From assembly GCA_027082955.1 (NCBI GenBank), contig JALWTA010000030.1, positions 1-64,000 on the forward strand: a stretch of DNA of 64,000 bases. The letters are read 5' to 3'. Position 1 is the first letter of the stretch. Each line of letters opens with the position of its first letter. The notes beneath the pieces were generated by a model, which worked only from the letters and a program-made list of their open reading frames with translations, searched no databases and was not told the DNA's origin. The DNA is from Sulfurovum sp. (GTDB lineage: Bacteria; Campylobacterota; Campylobacteria; Campylobacterales; Sulfurovaceae). Made by a program: the position numbers and the translations under genes. Below, piece by piece: positions 42,918 through 54,669 of the stretch.

Positions 42918-43883
42918 TTGAGTCAAACAAATAGTTTTCATGCAGAAGGGAGCGGTCGCCTCGACAAGATTCTCTCCCAAACCCTCGAAGTAAGCCGCAA
43001 TCAGGTCGAAAAGCTCATCAAAGACGGGCTGGTGTCGGTCAATGGCAAAGTGGTGAGCAAACCAAGTTTCAAAGTCTCAGAGGGTGATGAGGTTGTCTAT
43101 GTGTTCAAAGAGGCAGAAAAGCGAGAACCTGTTGAAGTGGACTTTGATGTGGAGGTGCTGTATGAGGATGAGCACTTGCTGGTGGTGAACAAGCCTAGCG
43201 GATTGGTGGTGCATCCGGCACCTTCGGTCAAGGAGGCGACACTGGTGGATTGGCTGGTGCAAAAGGGTATTTCACTCTCTACCATCAGTGGGGAGGAGCG
43301 CCACGGTATCGTTCACCGCATCGACAAAGAGACCACCGGCGCACTGGTGGTTGCCAAGACCAATGAAGCGCATGAGAAGCTTAGTGCACAGTTGCAGGAC
43401 AAGAGCATGGGGCGCTACTATCTGGCACTCATAGACCATCCGCTCAAAGAAGATACCATCGTTGACAAACCCATAGGACGCAATCCGAACAACCGCCTCA
43501 AGATGGATGTGGTACCGCATGGTAAGCTTGCAAAAACTGCCTTTGTAAAGCTTGCAGCTTCTCCGCATGATACGGAGCTGATCGCTGCAAAGCTCTTTAC
43601 AGGGCGTACCCATCAGATACGGGTACATCTTAACACACTCGGGCGGCATATTTTGGGTGATGATTTATACGGATTTAAGAGCAAAAGAGATAAAATCCCA
43701 AGAGTTTATCTGCACGCCTATCTGCTCTATCTGATCCATCCGGAAACCGGGGAGAAGATGGAATTTATCGCACCGCTCTTTGAAGATATGCGAGACTATC
43801 TGACAAAGTATTTTACGTCTGAGAGCATCGAAGATGCCCTCGATCCTTCCGGGCTTAAAACGCGTTTTGCAGTAAAGGCGTGA
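42918..43883 (+). CDS. rluD: RluD-family pseudouridine synthase (TTG start)
   Basis: S4 domain; GIVHRIDKETTGALVVAKT; FTGRTHQIRVHL. Confidence 0.92.
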   Translation: MSQTNSFHAEGSGRLDKILSQTLEVSRNQVEKLIKDGLVSVNGKVVSKPSFKVSEGDEVVYVFKEAEKREPVEVDFDVEVLYEDEHLLVVNKPSGLVVHPAPSVKEATLVDWLVQKGISLSTISGEERHGIVHRIDKETTGALVVAKTNEAHEKLSAQLQDKSMGRYYLALIDHPLKEDTIVDKPIGRNPNNRLKMDVVPHGKLAKTAFVKLAASPHDTELIAAKLFTGRTHQIRVHLNTLGRHILGDDLYGFKSKRDKIPRVYLHAYLLYLIHPETGEKMEFIAPLFEDMRDYLTKYFTSESIEDALDPSGLKTRFAVKA

Positions 43884-43918
43884 TAATTTACATATAGTGT
43901 TGGGATACAATCCCCACA

Positions 43919-45121
43919 TTGTTTTACAAGCAGGATGCCATGCCCCATATAAAAGTCAAACCGTTTGAAACATCCATTGTTGATGAAGCTGTTACCAAGA
44001 GCGATCTGCTCACATTCCGAGCCAAGGCACTCAACCGCGGTGATGAACTGTGGGGAGTCGTGCTTGAGGGAAGAGAGTTCTTGCTTCAGGTGAAGTACTA
44101 TGATGATGAGGTGCTCATCAAGTATGACAAAGTGACCCGTCCGCTCAAGGTCAATCTCCTCAAAGAGGCGCTTGGGCGTGTTGCCAAAGAGCTTGGGCTT
44201 GAAGTGATCGCCTCCAACATCACACAGCACAAAGAGACCCGCTTCGCTTCGGCGTATGAAAAACAGATAGAGGACTTTGAGAACATTGCGTTCCCGTTTG
44301 AAAAGGTATGTGTCGAGGTGGGGTTTGGTTCCGGGCGGCATCTGCTCTATCAGGCAAACAAACATCCCGACACACTCTATATCGGACTGGAGATCCATAC
44401 CCCCTCTGCGCAGCAGGTACTCAAGCAGATCGACCTACAGGGGCTGAAAAACATCTGGGTGGTCAACTACGATGCCAGACTCTTTTTGGAGATGCTGCCT
44501 TCCAATTTGCTGGAGCGGATCTATGTACACTTTCCTGTGCCCTGGGACAAGAAACCTCACCGCCGTGTCATCAGTCCGCAGTTTCTGGCGGAGTCGATGC
44601 GTGTACTCTCTAAAGGAAGAGAGCTTGAACTGAGAACCGACAGTGACAACTACTTTGCTTATGCGCTGGAGACCTTCTTTGGGGTACCCAAAACAGAGGT
44701 ACATGTACGCAAAAATGCAGACCTTGAAGTGACAAGCAAATATGAGGCGCGATGGAAGCGGATGCAGAAGGACATTTACGATGTCTATGTGACAGCACTG
44801 GAGGTTTCCGAACCCAAGCAGGAAGTGGGTGATTTTAACTTTAATATTGTAAAATATAGAGAAGGTATAGAAACGGTCTTGCCCAAAAAAGCATTGGTAG
44901 AAAAAGAGTATTTTGTACATATAGAAAGGCTCTATACCATTGAAGAAAAGAGACTGCTGATCAAGTGTTCGTTCGGCAGTTTCGACCGACCTGAACACAA
45001 GTATATTTTACTTGAAGCGGAGGGGTGCCGTTATTTTGCATCCCGTCCGGTAAAGACCAGCGTCAACCACAAAGCCCATCAAACAATCATGGAGTTGCTC
45101 AGCAATGTCGAATGTCATTAG
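43919..45121 (+). CDS. trmB: tRNA (guanine-N7-)-methyltransferase, long form
   Basis: VCVEVGFGSGRHLLYQANKHPDTLYIGLEIH; VHFPVPWDKKPHRRVISPQFL. Confidence 0.92.
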   Translation: MFYKQDAMPHIKVKPFETSIVDEAVTKSDLLTFRAKALNRGDELWGVVLEGREFLLQVKYYDDEVLIKYDKVTRPLKVNLLKEALGRVAKELGLEVIASNITQHKETRFASAYEKQIEDFENIAFPFEKVCVEVGFGSGRHLLYQANKHPDTLYIGLEIHTPSAQQVLKQIDLQGLKNIWVVNYDARLFLEMLPSNLLERIYVHFPVPWDKKPHRRVISPQFLAESMRVLSKGRELELRTDSDNYFAYALETFFGVPKTEVHVRKNADLEVTSKYEARWKRMQKDIYDVYVTALEVSEPKQEVGDFNFNIVKYREGIETVLPKKALVEKEYFVHIERLYTIEEKRLLIKCSFGSFDRPEHKYILLEAEGCRYFASRPVKTSVNHKAHQTIMELLSNVECH

Positions 45122-45779
45122 TGCCCAAAATCTGACCCTTGCGTATGACAACGGACGCAAAGAGATCATCCAAAATGCCAGTTTTAACATCCGTAAAGGG
45201 GATTTTGTCTTTATTACCGGTCCGAGCGGTTCAGGCAAGTCAACGCTGCTTAAAGCACTTTATGGGCAACTTCGACCAAAATCGGGTGACCTCGTTGTCG
45301 GCGGAGTGGATCTTACCCGTGTCAGACCCAAAAAACTTCAGGAACTGCGTACCCATCTGGGGATCATATTTCAGGATTACAAGCTGATCAATGAGTGGAC
45401 TGTAGCGAAGAATGTTGTTTTGCCATTGATGATCGCAGGGTATTCTCTGGATGTGCAGCAGACTCAGGCACACCGTCTTCTCAAACATGTCAAACTCTCT
45501 GAACATGCCGACAAATATCCGCTTGAACTTTCTGGTGGTGAACAGCAGCGGGTTGGGGTGGCACGCGCACTCTCAAAAAATCCTGTAGTGATTTTGGCAG
45601 ACGAACCTACGGGAAACCTCGATGATTATTCCTCAAATGTTATCTGGGATCTGATGGAAAACGCCTGTCAGCAGCTTGAGACGACAGTACTGGTTGTTAC
45701 ACACAAGATACCGACAATATTCTCTTTGCCATACCGCCATTTTATCATTGAAAGCAAGGGTGTCTATGAAGTTCATTAA
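45105..45779 (+). CDS. ftsE: Cell division ATP-binding protein FtsE
   Basis: Walker [32 protein letters not shown]. Confidence 0.93.
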   Translation: MSNVISAQNLTLAYDNGRKEIIQNASFNIRKGDFVFITGPSGSGKSTLLKALYGQLRPKSGDLVVGGVDLTRVRPKKLQELRTHLGIIFQDYKLINEWTVAKNVVLPLMIAGYSLDVQQTQAHRLLKHVKLSEHADKYPLELSGGEQQRVGVARALSKNPVVILADEPTGNLDDYSSNVIWDLMENACQQLETTVLVVTHKIPTIFSLPYRHFIIESKGVYEVH

Positions 45780-46581
45780 AAACCATCTGATGTTTATTTT
45801 GCCGTTGATGGCGATTTTACTCGGTATTGAGTTCTACCTTGTCTTTGACCGTACGACAGACTCATATGAAAAGAAGCTTAAAGAAGGGTATACCATGCTG
45901 GTGGTCACTAAAAAACCTGTGACGCTCTCTCAGCTTAAAGCGCTGAATGGACATATCGCTTCACTTCAGCCTATTAAACGTGCTCCTATTGTTTCCGAAG
46001 TTGCCAAAGGAGTGGGAGCAGAGAGTAAAAAAGAGATCCTTGCCGCACTGCCGTATTTTTATAATGTCGGATTGGACAGCTACTTGGATACGCAAGTGCT
46101 GGACAGGATTAAGCAGGATTTGACAAAAGAACATACTATCAAGCGGGTAGAGACATTTGGTAGCAGTTACAGCTCTGCGTACAGACTCTTCTCTCTTATC
46201 AAGTTTCTGTTAAAAGTCTTCATAGGCTTTATGGGAATTGTCAGCCTGTTGCTGATCATTAAACAGATGGAGATTTGGAAATATGCCCACAAAGAGCGTA
46301 TGCAGGTTATGGAGATCTTTGGTGCGCCATTGATGTTGCGTTCGGGTGTGTTGTTTAAAATAGCCATTATAGATGCGTTTATTGCGACACTGTTGACCAG
46401 CGGTGTCTTTTTTTATGTCAAGTATATTTGGGCACCCAAAAGCGGCATCGACCTGATGGTGCAGAAACAGGATGCACTGTTTCGGACGGCCGATATGGGT
46501 GTTCTGATCGGTGCAGCATTGTTGTTGGTGATTATTGCCGTGTATGCAGTGGTTGTCAGCAGCAAGGGAGTTCGTGAGTGA
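45766..46581 (+). CDS. ftsX: Cell division protein FtsX (start moved from ORF-track 45676)
   Basis: [28 protein letters not shown]; 4 TM; overlaps ftsE end. Confidence 0.85.
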   Translation: MKFIKNHLMFILPLMAILLGIEFYLVFDRTTDSYEKKLKEGYTMLVVTKKPVTLSQLKALNGHIASLQPIKRAPIVSEVAKGVGAESKKEILAALPYFYNVGLDSYLDTQVLDRIKQDLTKEHTIKRVETFGSSYSSAYRLFSLIKFLLKVFIGFMGIVSLLLIIKQMEIWKYAHKERMQVMEIFGAPLMLRSGVLFKIAIIDAFIATLLTSGVFFYVKYIWAPKSGIDLMVQKQDALFRTADMGVLIGAALLLVIIAVYAVVVSSKGVRE

Positions 46582-47945
46582 GGCGTTTACTTCTTTGTCT
46601 TCTCTGCATAACCCTGACTGCAGGTGCTACCGCTACTACCAAAAAGATCAACACTTCCAAAAAGAAACTGACAAGGGTGGAACGGGCACAGAAAACTACC
46701 AGCAGGCGGCTTGATAAAATTGCCAGAGATATCAAGGTTACTGAGAAGGAAATTGCTTACCTTGATCAAAAGATTGATGAACTTGGCAAAGACCAAAATG
46801 AAACAGAAGCAGCCTATATACGCCTGAAAGATGAACTTAAACATTCCGAAAAGGAGTATGAACAGACCGCAACGGCACTGGAAAAAAAGCGTAAGCAGTT
46901 TATCTCGCTGCTCTCTGAGCGATTCTCTGTTCTTTTTGCAATGGAAAAGGCACATGAACCAACACGGCGATCGGTGATCGATCAGGAGGTTTACAAAGCA
47001 TACAAAGCGCAAAATACCCGTATGCTTGCACAGCTAAAAAAAGAGATAAGACTTCTGAAAAAGAAGAAAGAGGATAAAAAGTATCAGCGAAACAGAACCA
47101 AAAACCAGCTTGCACGCATTGTGAAGCGGCGTGAATCCTATGCGCAGAAGAAAAAGCAGAAAGAGAAACTGCTTAAGCGTCTGGCCGCTGATGAGGAGAA
47201 ATATACTGCCAAACTTCAGAAGATTGTAGACAGGCAGAATGCGCTGCGTGCGACACTTGCAAAGCTAAACATTCTACGAAAACAGGAAGTGGAAGAGGCT
47301 CGTAAACGTGCTGCTGCAAGAAAAAAAGCAATGCAGCTTGAAAAAGAGCGTAAACGGAAGTTGAGGATTGCAAAAGCAAAAGCTCGTGAAAAGGCAAGAC
47401 TGGCCAAAGAAGCACTTAAACAGGCTAAGACTGAAGAGGCAAGAAAACAGGCACAACTGGCGGCAAAAGAGGCGGCTGAAGAGTCCAAAGCCATAGCAAA
47501 AGAGAGCCAGAAAGTACGGAATATCAATTCATCGTACCAAAAAGAGTCTGTCTATACCTATCGTGGTCACAGAACCATCTCTCCAATCAGCGGTGCGAAG
47601 TTGATCAAAAAATTCGGTACTTATGTCGACCCGATCTATAAAATAAAGATTTTCAATGAGTCTATTACACTTCAGGCTCCGCATACGGATGCAAAAGTAA
47701 AGAACGTGCTTAACGGAAAGGTGGTATTTGCGGGCAGAACCAGTATGCTTGGAAAAGTTGTGGTGATTGCACACAGCGGCAGAATGCATACAGTTTACTC
47801 CGGTCTTTCCAAGATCGCACCGACAATCAGAACTGGGAAAAAGATCCCCAAAGGCTATGTTATCGGGAAGGTACGAAGGAAACTTCTATTTGAAGCGACC
47901 AAAAACTCAAAACACATCAACCCTCTCCGGCTGATACGGCTTTAA
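46578..47945 (+). CDS. EnvC-like murein hydrolase activator (coiled coil + LytM/M23)
   Basis: Signal peptide, long coiled coil, C-terminal LytM-like VVFAGRTSMLGKVVVIAHSGRMHTVYSGLSKI; follows ftsEX. Confidence 0.88.
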   Translation: MRRLLLCLLCITLTAGATATTKKINTSKKKLTRVERAQKTTSRRLDKIARDIKVTEKEIAYLDQKIDELGKDQNETEAAYIRLKDELKHSEKEYEQTATALEKKRKQFISLLSERFSVLFAMEKAHEPTRRSVIDQEVYKAYKAQNTRMLAQLKKEIRLLKKKKEDKKYQRNRTKNQLARIVKRRESYAQKKKQKEKLLKRLAADEEKYTAKLQKIVDRQNALRATLAKLNILRKQEVEEARKRAAARKKAMQLEKERKRKLRIAKAKAREKARLAKEALKQAKTEEARKQAQLAAKEAAEESKAIAKESQKVRNINSSYQKESVYTYRGHRTISPISGAKLIKKFGTYVDPIYKIKIFNESITLQAPHTDAKVKNVLNGKVVFAGRTSMLGKVVVIAHSGRMHTVYSGLSKIAPTIRTGKKIPKGYVIGKVRRKLLFEATKNSKHINPLRLIRL

Positions 47946-48710
<765 letters not shown>

Positions 48711-48746
48711 CGGAATATACCAAAAAAAGAACCAAAGGAAATTAAC

Positions 48747-48953
48747 ATGAGAACAGAACAATTGACAGCAAAAGCACTTGAAAAAGTAGATTTTGACAAA
48801 TATCTTTTGGCAAATGCCGTAGGGAAACGTGCAGAAGAGATTGCAAAAGGGGCGGAGCCGCTTGTTGATGCAGATCCAAAGACAACCAAGCATACTGATA
48901 TTGCACTGCAGGAGATTGCAGAAGGCAAGCTGATAGTCTCTACTGAGGGATAA
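48747..48953 (+). CDS. rpoZ: RNA polymerase omega subunit
   Basis: RTEQLTAKALEKVDFDKYLLANAVGKRAEEIAKGAEPLV. Confidence 0.92.
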   Translation: MRTEQLTAKALEKVDFDKYLLANAVGKRAEEIAKGAEPLVDADPKTTKHTDIALQEIAEGKLIVSTEG

Positions 48954-48958
48954 ACCGT

Positions 48959-51112
48959 TTGGATGCGTTTCTCGCCAGAGTAAAGGATACTCGGACAGTT
49001 GAAGATGCCACAGTACTGCTGTGGGAACAGCTTCCCTCTCCGCTGGACTCTACGCGAAAAGCGCTTTCTCTTGCGCTGGATGCACATAAAGGTCAAAAAC
49101 GCAAAAGCGGTGAGCCCTATATTGTTCATCCTATTCTTGTAGCAGTGATTACTGCCGCCATCTCCAGTGATGAGATGATGGTACAGGCGGCACTGCTGCA
49201 TGATGTGGTTGAAGATACAGACTATGAACTTGATGACATTGAGGCAATGTTTGGTGAAGACATTGCCCATATGGTCGCAGGACTTACAAAGATCGTAGAG
49301 ATACGTGATGAAGAACTGGTACCGTCAGGTTCGGATGAACGTCTTGTCTCTTCTGCTTTGACCTTTCGAAAAATGCTGATCGCTTCGATCAAAGATATTC
49401 GGGTACTTGTGATCAAACTGTGTGATCGTTTGCACAATATGCTAACCCTTGATGCGCTTAGACCTGACAAACAAAAGCGTATTGCAGAAGAGACGCTTGT
49501 TGTGTATGCCCCTATCGCACACAGGCTGGGTATTTCACGTCTTAAAAATCATCTTGAAGATTTGAGTTTTTACTACATCTATCCGGAAGATTATGCCCGA
49601 ATAGACAGCTATATCCGTGAAAATGCCCAAAATCTCCAGTTTAAACTCAATGCGTTCATACAGAAAGTCACAACCATGATGGAGAGCAACGGATTCTCCC
49701 ACGACACTTTTGAGATTCTAGGCAGGGTTAAACATTACTACTCTATCTATCTCAAAATGCACCGCAAAGGGGTCAGCATAGAAGAGGTGCTTGATCTGCT
49801 TGCCATTCGGGTGATCGTGCAGGAACCGCTGGAGTGTTACAAAGTGCTGGGATTAATGCACTTGAACTTTACACCGCTTATCTCGCGTTTCAAAGATTAT
49901 ATTGCTGTCCCCAAAGAGAACGGATACCAGACGATCCATACGACACTTTTCAATGAAGAGGGGATTGTCGAATCCCAGATCCGAACACGACAGATGCATC
50001 GTCTTGCCGAGTACGGTGTCGCTGCACACTGGAAATATAAAGACGGAGGCAACGGTGTGAATCTTCAGTGGCTTGAGAGTCTCTCATACCAGAATGAATC
50101 TGTCGAAGAATTTTATGAATTGGCAAAGAGTGATCTTTTTTCAGAGGATATTACCGTATTTTCTCCAAAAGGAGACTACTATACCCTGCCAAAAGGCTCT
50201 GTAGCACTAGATTTTGCCTATGCCATTCATTCGGAGGTGGGTGCCAATGCTACGGGTGCGTTGGTTAACAAGCATAAATCCTCACTGCTGACAGTATTGA
50301 AAAATGGGGATATCGTCAGGATACTCAAAGACGATAAGCCTCATTTGCACTGTTCATGGCAGGATGCGGTCAAAACCTCCAAAGCCAAAGAGGGTATCAG
50401 AAGCCAGTGTAGAGCAAGGCTGCGTGAAACCGACACACTCAGTGCCTACAATATCCTGTCGGCACTTTTCAATCACCCTGCCGATGAGATCCGCAGTGTC
50501 ATAGAGGATATGGGACTGGATGAGACGATCCACAAACTTCCTGTACAGCTTGACTATTTTAAGGAGACGATCCGAAAGGTCGCTGCCTATATGGGAGAAA
50601 AAGAGGTACGTTTTTGGGAACTGCTCAAACGTGGGTACAAAAAACCGCAGATCAGAGAAATAGAACATTTTCGATTCTTCACAAACAAGCCGCTGGACGG
50701 GGTAGAGTTCGATTATTGCTGTCATCCGAAAGTTGGCGATCAGATTGTAGCTTTCTATAAGGACAGTAAGGCTATTATACATCATAAACTCTGCAAGAAA
50801 GCCTATGTAAAGATTCTTAATGCAGAGCCGATGCTCTTTGTCAATTGGAGCAGGACAAAGATGTCACGTTACAGACTGATCATCAGTCTTCAGAACCAGA
50901 AGGGTGTGCTTGCAGACCTGTTGGCGAAACTCTCTCAGCTCGATATGAATGTGATCAGTATCGAATTGGGTATCCGAAGTTCGGAAAGTGCGGAGTATTG
51001 TCAGATTGAAGTAGAAAGCCCGGAAGCGAAAAAAAATGTCTTGGAAGAGAAGATCGCACAGCAGTTTAAGCTGATTGAAATGATCAGTTTGGACGATGCA
51101 TATAATAAATAA
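48959..51112 (+). CDS. spoT: Bifunctional (p)ppGpp synthetase/hydrolase (TTG start)
   Basis: HD domain (HPILVAVITAAI..AALLHDVVEDTDY), synthetase, TGS and ACT domains. Confidence 0.95.
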   Translation: MDAFLARVKDTRTVEDATVLLWEQLPSPLDSTRKALSLALDAHKGQKRKSGEPYIVHPILVAVITAAISSDEMMVQAALLHDVVEDTDYELDDIEAMFGEDIAHMVAGLTKIVEIRDEELVPSGSDERLVSSALTFRKMLIASIKDIRVLVIKLCDRLHNMLTLDALRPDKQKRIAEETLVVYAPIAHRLGISRLKNHLEDLSFYYIYPEDYARIDSYIRENAQNLQFKLNAFIQKVTTMMESNGFSHDTFEILGRVKHYYSIYLKMHRKGVSIEEVLDLLAIRVIVQEPLECYKVLGLMHLNFTPLISRFKDYIAVPKENGYQTIHTTLFNEEGIVESQIRTRQMHRLAEYGVAAHWKYKDGGNGVNLQWLESLSYQNESVEEFYELAKSDLFSEDITVFSPKGDYYTLPKGSVALDFAYAIHSEVGANATGALVNKHKSSLLTVLKNGDIVRILKDDKPHLHCSWQDAVKTSKAKEGIRSQCRARLRETDTLSAYNILSALFNHPADEIRSVIEDMGLDETIHKLPVQLDYFKETIRKVAAYMGEKEVRFWELLKRGYKKPQIREIEHFRFFTNKPLDGVEFDYCCHPKVGDQIVAFYKDSKAIIHHKLCKKAYVKILNAEPMLFVNWSRTKMSRYRLIISLQNQKGVLADLLAKLSQLDMNVISIELGIRSSESAEYCQIEVESPEAKKNVLEEKIAQQFKLIEMISLDDAYNK

Positions 51113-51129
51113 CAAAGGATAGAAAAAAT

Positions 51130-52335
51130 ATGTCAATTACACAAGCGTTAGATGAGATCCGTAGAGGAACTGCCGAGATTATCGATATGGAACGTATTGA
51201 AACTCTCGTGAAAAAGTTTTATGAAACGGGTGAGACCTATACGGTAAAAGCGGGATTTGACCCTACCGGGGCAGATTTGCACCTTGGTCATACCGTATTG
51301 CTTCAGAAATTGCGTATTTTTCAAAAACACGGCGGTCGCATACAATTGCTTATTGGGGATTTTACTGCGATGATCGGTGATCCTACAGGGAAAAGCGAAA
51401 CACGAAAGGTGCTTGACCGAGATACTATTCTTGAAAATGCAAAAACCTATACCGATCAGGTGTTCAATATTTTGGAAGAGAGCAAAACCGACGTCGTCTT
51501 TAACTCAGAGTGGCTTGAAAAGCTGGGTGCGGCCGGGATGGTATCGCTCACAACGACTTTCAATGTAGCGCGTATGCTCGAACGCGATGATTTCGAGAAG
51601 CGTTACAAAGCAGGGCAGAGCATCTCTATCTCAGAATTCATCTATCCGCTGCTGCAGGGGTATGATTCTGTGGCATTGAAGTCAGATATTGAGATAGGCG
51701 GTACAGACCAAAAGTTCAACCTGCTGATGGGAAGACAGCTTCAGCGCACCTATGGCGTCGGTAAAGAACAGGCGGTACTGATGATGCCTATTTTGGAAGG
51801 TCTTGATGGAGTGCAGAAGATGAGCAAATCGCTTAACAATTACATCGGTATCACTGAAGCCCCAAAAGATATCTATGCGAAGACGCTCTCTATCTCCGAT
51901 GAATTGATGTGGCGCTATTATGAGCTTCTCAGCGAAAAGTCTCTCGAAGAGATCGAAATAATGAAAAGAGAAGTTGCAGAGGGCACTCTGCACCCTAAAA
52001 CAGCCAAAGAGAATCTTGCGAAAGAATTGGTATCACGTTTTTATGATGATGAAGCTGCGGAAGCGGCAAAATCAGAATTTGACAATGTTTTCAAAGCGAA
52101 TAAACTGCCAGATGATATGCCAGAAGTCTCTGTCGAAGACAATATCTGGATATGCAAAGCACTCGTAGAAGCGGGTATTGAACCCTCTACGTCACAGGCG
52201 AGACGGGACATCAAACAGGGAGCAGTGCGGGTTGATCAGGAGAAGGTTTCAGATGAGAAAACACAACTTGCTTCAGGAGAATACGTGCTGCAGGTAGGCA
52301 AGAGAAAGTTTGCAAAAGTGAGGGTGGGTGTATGA
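51130..52335 (+). CDS. tyrS: Tyrosyl-tRNA synthetase
   Basis: GFDPTGADLHLGHTVLL; KMSKS; C-terminal S4. Confidence 0.97.
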   Translation: MSITQALDEIRRGTAEIIDMERIETLVKKFYETGETYTVKAGFDPTGADLHLGHTVLLQKLRIFQKHGGRIQLLIGDFTAMIGDPTGKSETRKVLDRDTILENAKTYTDQVFNILEESKTDVVFNSEWLEKLGAAGMVSLTTTFNVARMLERDDFEKRYKAGQSISISEFIYPLLQGYDSVALKSDIEIGGTDQKFNLLMGRQLQRTYGVGKEQAVLMMPILEGLDGVQKMSKSLNNYIGITEAPKDIYAKTLSISDELMWRYYELLSEKSLEEIEIMKREVAEGTLHPKTAKENLAKELVSRFYDDEAAEAAKSEFDNVFKANKLPDDMPEVSVEDNIWICKALVEAGIEPSTSQARRDIKQGAVRVDQEKVSDEKTQLASGEYVLQVGKRKFAKVRVGV

Positions 52336-53441
52336 AATTTAAACCGTTAAAAATAGGTAAATACACCATAGAAAAACCGATTATACAAGGTGGTATGGGT
52401 GTCGGTATTTCTTGGGATCAGCTTGCAGGTACAGTTTCCAAAGAGGGGGCACTCGGTGTCATCTCGGCAGTAGGAACAGGAGTTTACAAAAACCGTTCCT
52501 ATCTTGATGACAAACAGATGGTAGGTAAAGAACACCGCCCGCTTGATGCGATCAATTTCTACTCCTACAAGGCGCTTAAGCAGATCTTTGACAATGCCAG
52601 AAAGATATGTGGAGACAAACCGCTTGCTGCAAACGTTCTCTATGCACAGAGTGATTACAATCGTGTGGTTGAAGATGCCTGCAAGGCAGGTGCGAACATT
52701 ATCATAACCGGTGCGGGGCTGCCCCTGACGATGCCTGAGGCAACCAAAAACTATCCGGATGTGGCACTGGTTCCCATTGTCTCTACCGCAAAAGCGTTGA
52801 GAATTCTATGTAGACGGTGGAAAAAGCAGCATAATCGACTGCCCGATGCTGTCATTGTTGAAGGACCGCTTAGCGGCGGGCATCAGGGATTCAAATATGA
52901 AGAGTGTTTTTTGCCTGAAAACCAGTTGGAAAATATTTTACCACCGGTTGTCGAAGAGGCGAAGAACTGGGGGAGTATGCCTGTGATCGCTGCAGGTGGT
53001 ATTTGGGATCATGATGATATTGTACACATGATGGAACTTGGTGCGAGCGGCGTACAACTGGGTACACGCTTCATTGGGACAGTAGAGTGTGATGCCAGTG
53101 ATGTGATGAAACAGAAGATCATCGATGCCAAAGAAGAGGACATTAAACTTTTCAAATCTCCTGTCGGGTACCCTGCGCGAGGAGTGAAGAGTGAACTGCA
53201 CAAACGCATTGAAGAAGGAACTGCACCCAAGGTTGCCTGTATCTCCAACTGCGTCGCACCATGTAATCGCGGTGAAGAAGCGAAGATCGTCGGTTACTGT
53301 ATCGCAGACCGCCTTTCTGATGCGTATGATGGTATTGCCGAAACAGGACTTTTCTTTACAGGTGCCAACGGCTACAGGCTTAACGAGATCATTACGGTCA
53401 AGGAGCTGCTTGACAAGTTGATGAACGGAGAAGAGAAGTAG
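52332..53441 (+). CDS. Nitronate monooxygenase-family protein
   Basis: PIIQGGMGVGISWDQLAGTVSKEGALGVISAVGTG; PVIAAGGIWDHDDIVHMMELGASGVQLGTRF. Confidence 0.88.
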   Translation: MKFKPLKIGKYTIEKPIIQGGMGVGISWDQLAGTVSKEGALGVISAVGTGVYKNRSYLDDKQMVGKEHRPLDAINFYSYKALKQIFDNARKICGDKPLAANVLYAQSDYNRVVEDACKAGANIIITGAGLPLTMPEATKNYPDVALVPIVSTAKALRILCRRWKKQHNRLPDAVIVEGPLSGGHQGFKYEECFLPENQLENILPPVVEEAKNWGSMPVIAAGGIWDHDDIVHMMELGASGVQLGTRFIGTVECDASDVMKQKIIDAKEEDIKLFKSPVGYPARGVKSELHKRIEEGTAPKVACISNCVAPCNRGEEAKIVGYCIADRLSDAYDGIAETGLFFTGANGYRLNEIITVKELLDKLMNGEEK

Positions 53442-53442
53442 C

Positions 53443-54663
53443 GTGAAACGCATACTCCTTCTATGGGTGCTGTTATGCAGTTTTGTTGTGCTGCATGCCG
53501 CTTCTGTTGCCATTCTGGAAAAAGCTGAGGTGAAAAAGGGTGAACTGCGTCTGCACTTCAACAAAACATATAATAAAAGCAAGATACATCATTTTACGCT
53601 GAGACACCCTTATCGAGAGATATTTGATATTCCGCATGCACGTCTTAAAAACCGATATACAGGGAAGCATTTACACTCTGTTCACTGTCGTTCCATACGT
53701 GTATCACAATATAAACCCAATACAGTACGGGTGGTATTGGAAACAGGGAGAGGCTATGCCTGCTCACCATATCGTCCGTTGCTTTCATATAAGTCGTACC
53801 ACATTCCTCTTCCTCCGTTTACTATAAAACCTTCCAAACATGTATCCCATAAAAAAACGAAAACCGTAATCATGCATCAAAGGATTTCACATAAACATAC
53901 AAAGCAGAAATCACCGCATACCTATGCTTATATGATGGATATCCCAAAGGTATATCATCAGGGACGTGGTGAACTTGTGGTCATCGATCCGGGGCATGGT
54001 GGACATGATACCGGAGCAATTGGTGGCGGGAAACGGGAAAAAGATTTGGTACTTCAAATTGCCAAACGGGTAGAAAAACAGTTGAAAAAACGGGGCTTTA
54101 GGGTCTATATGACACGCCATACCGATATATTTTTGAAACTGCCTCAGCGGACACATATTGCCGATATGAAAAAAGCGAGAATTTTTGTTTCTATTCATGC
54201 CAATTCAGTACCCAAAAGCAAACGTAATGTTGCGCAGGGGGTAGAGACGTTCTACTTGCAAAAGACGAGAGATGCCAAGTCTCAACGGATTGCAGCACGG
54301 GAGAATGCAGCCGTTTTGAAAGGTGCGAGCAGTTCATTGAGTAAAAAAGTGATTATTGATTCGGTATTGGCAGGACCAAAGATTGTTGAGTCAAACAAAC
54401 TTGCCATCGATGTACAGCGCAGAATTTTGGCAAACTTAAGAGCGCACTATAGAGGAGTACGTGACGGTGGCGTGCGACATGCCCCTTTCTGGGTACTTGT
54501 TGGAGCCAGCCGCCCGTCCATTCTGGTAGAAGTGGGGTACATCTCCCATCCACGTGAACGTAAACGTCTCTTTACTCCTGCCTATCAGGAACAGATTGCC
54601 AAGGGGATTGCTGAAGGGGTACAGCGCTATCTTGCGAACAGAAAACGCGAGATAGAACTGTAG
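53443..54663 (+). CDS. N-acetylmuramoyl-L-alanine amidase (AMIN-like + Amidase_3)
   Basis: VVIDPGHGGHDTGAIGGGKREKDLVLQIAKRV; SIHANSV; RPSILVEVGYISHPRE. Confidence 0.93.
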   Translation: MKRILLLWVLLCSFVVLHAASVAILEKAEVKKGELRLHFNKTYNKSKIHHFTLRHPYREIFDIPHARLKNRYTGKHLHSVHCRSIRVSQYKPNTVRVVLETGRGYACSPYRPLLSYKSYHIPLPPFTIKPSKHVSHKKTKTVIMHQRISHKHTKQKSPHTYAYMMDIPKVYHQGRGELVVIDPGHGGHDTGAIGGGKREKDLVLQIAKRVEKQLKKRGFRVYMTRHTDIFLKLPQRTHIADMKKARIFVSIHANSVPKSKRNVAQGVETFYLQKTRDAKSQRIAARENAAVLKGASSSLSKKVIIDSVLAGPKIVESNKLAIDVQRRILANLRAHYRGVRDGGVRHAPFWVLVGASRPSILVEVGYISHPRERKRLFTPAYQEQIAKGIAEGVQRYLANRKREIEL

Positions 54664-54669
54664 TGTAGG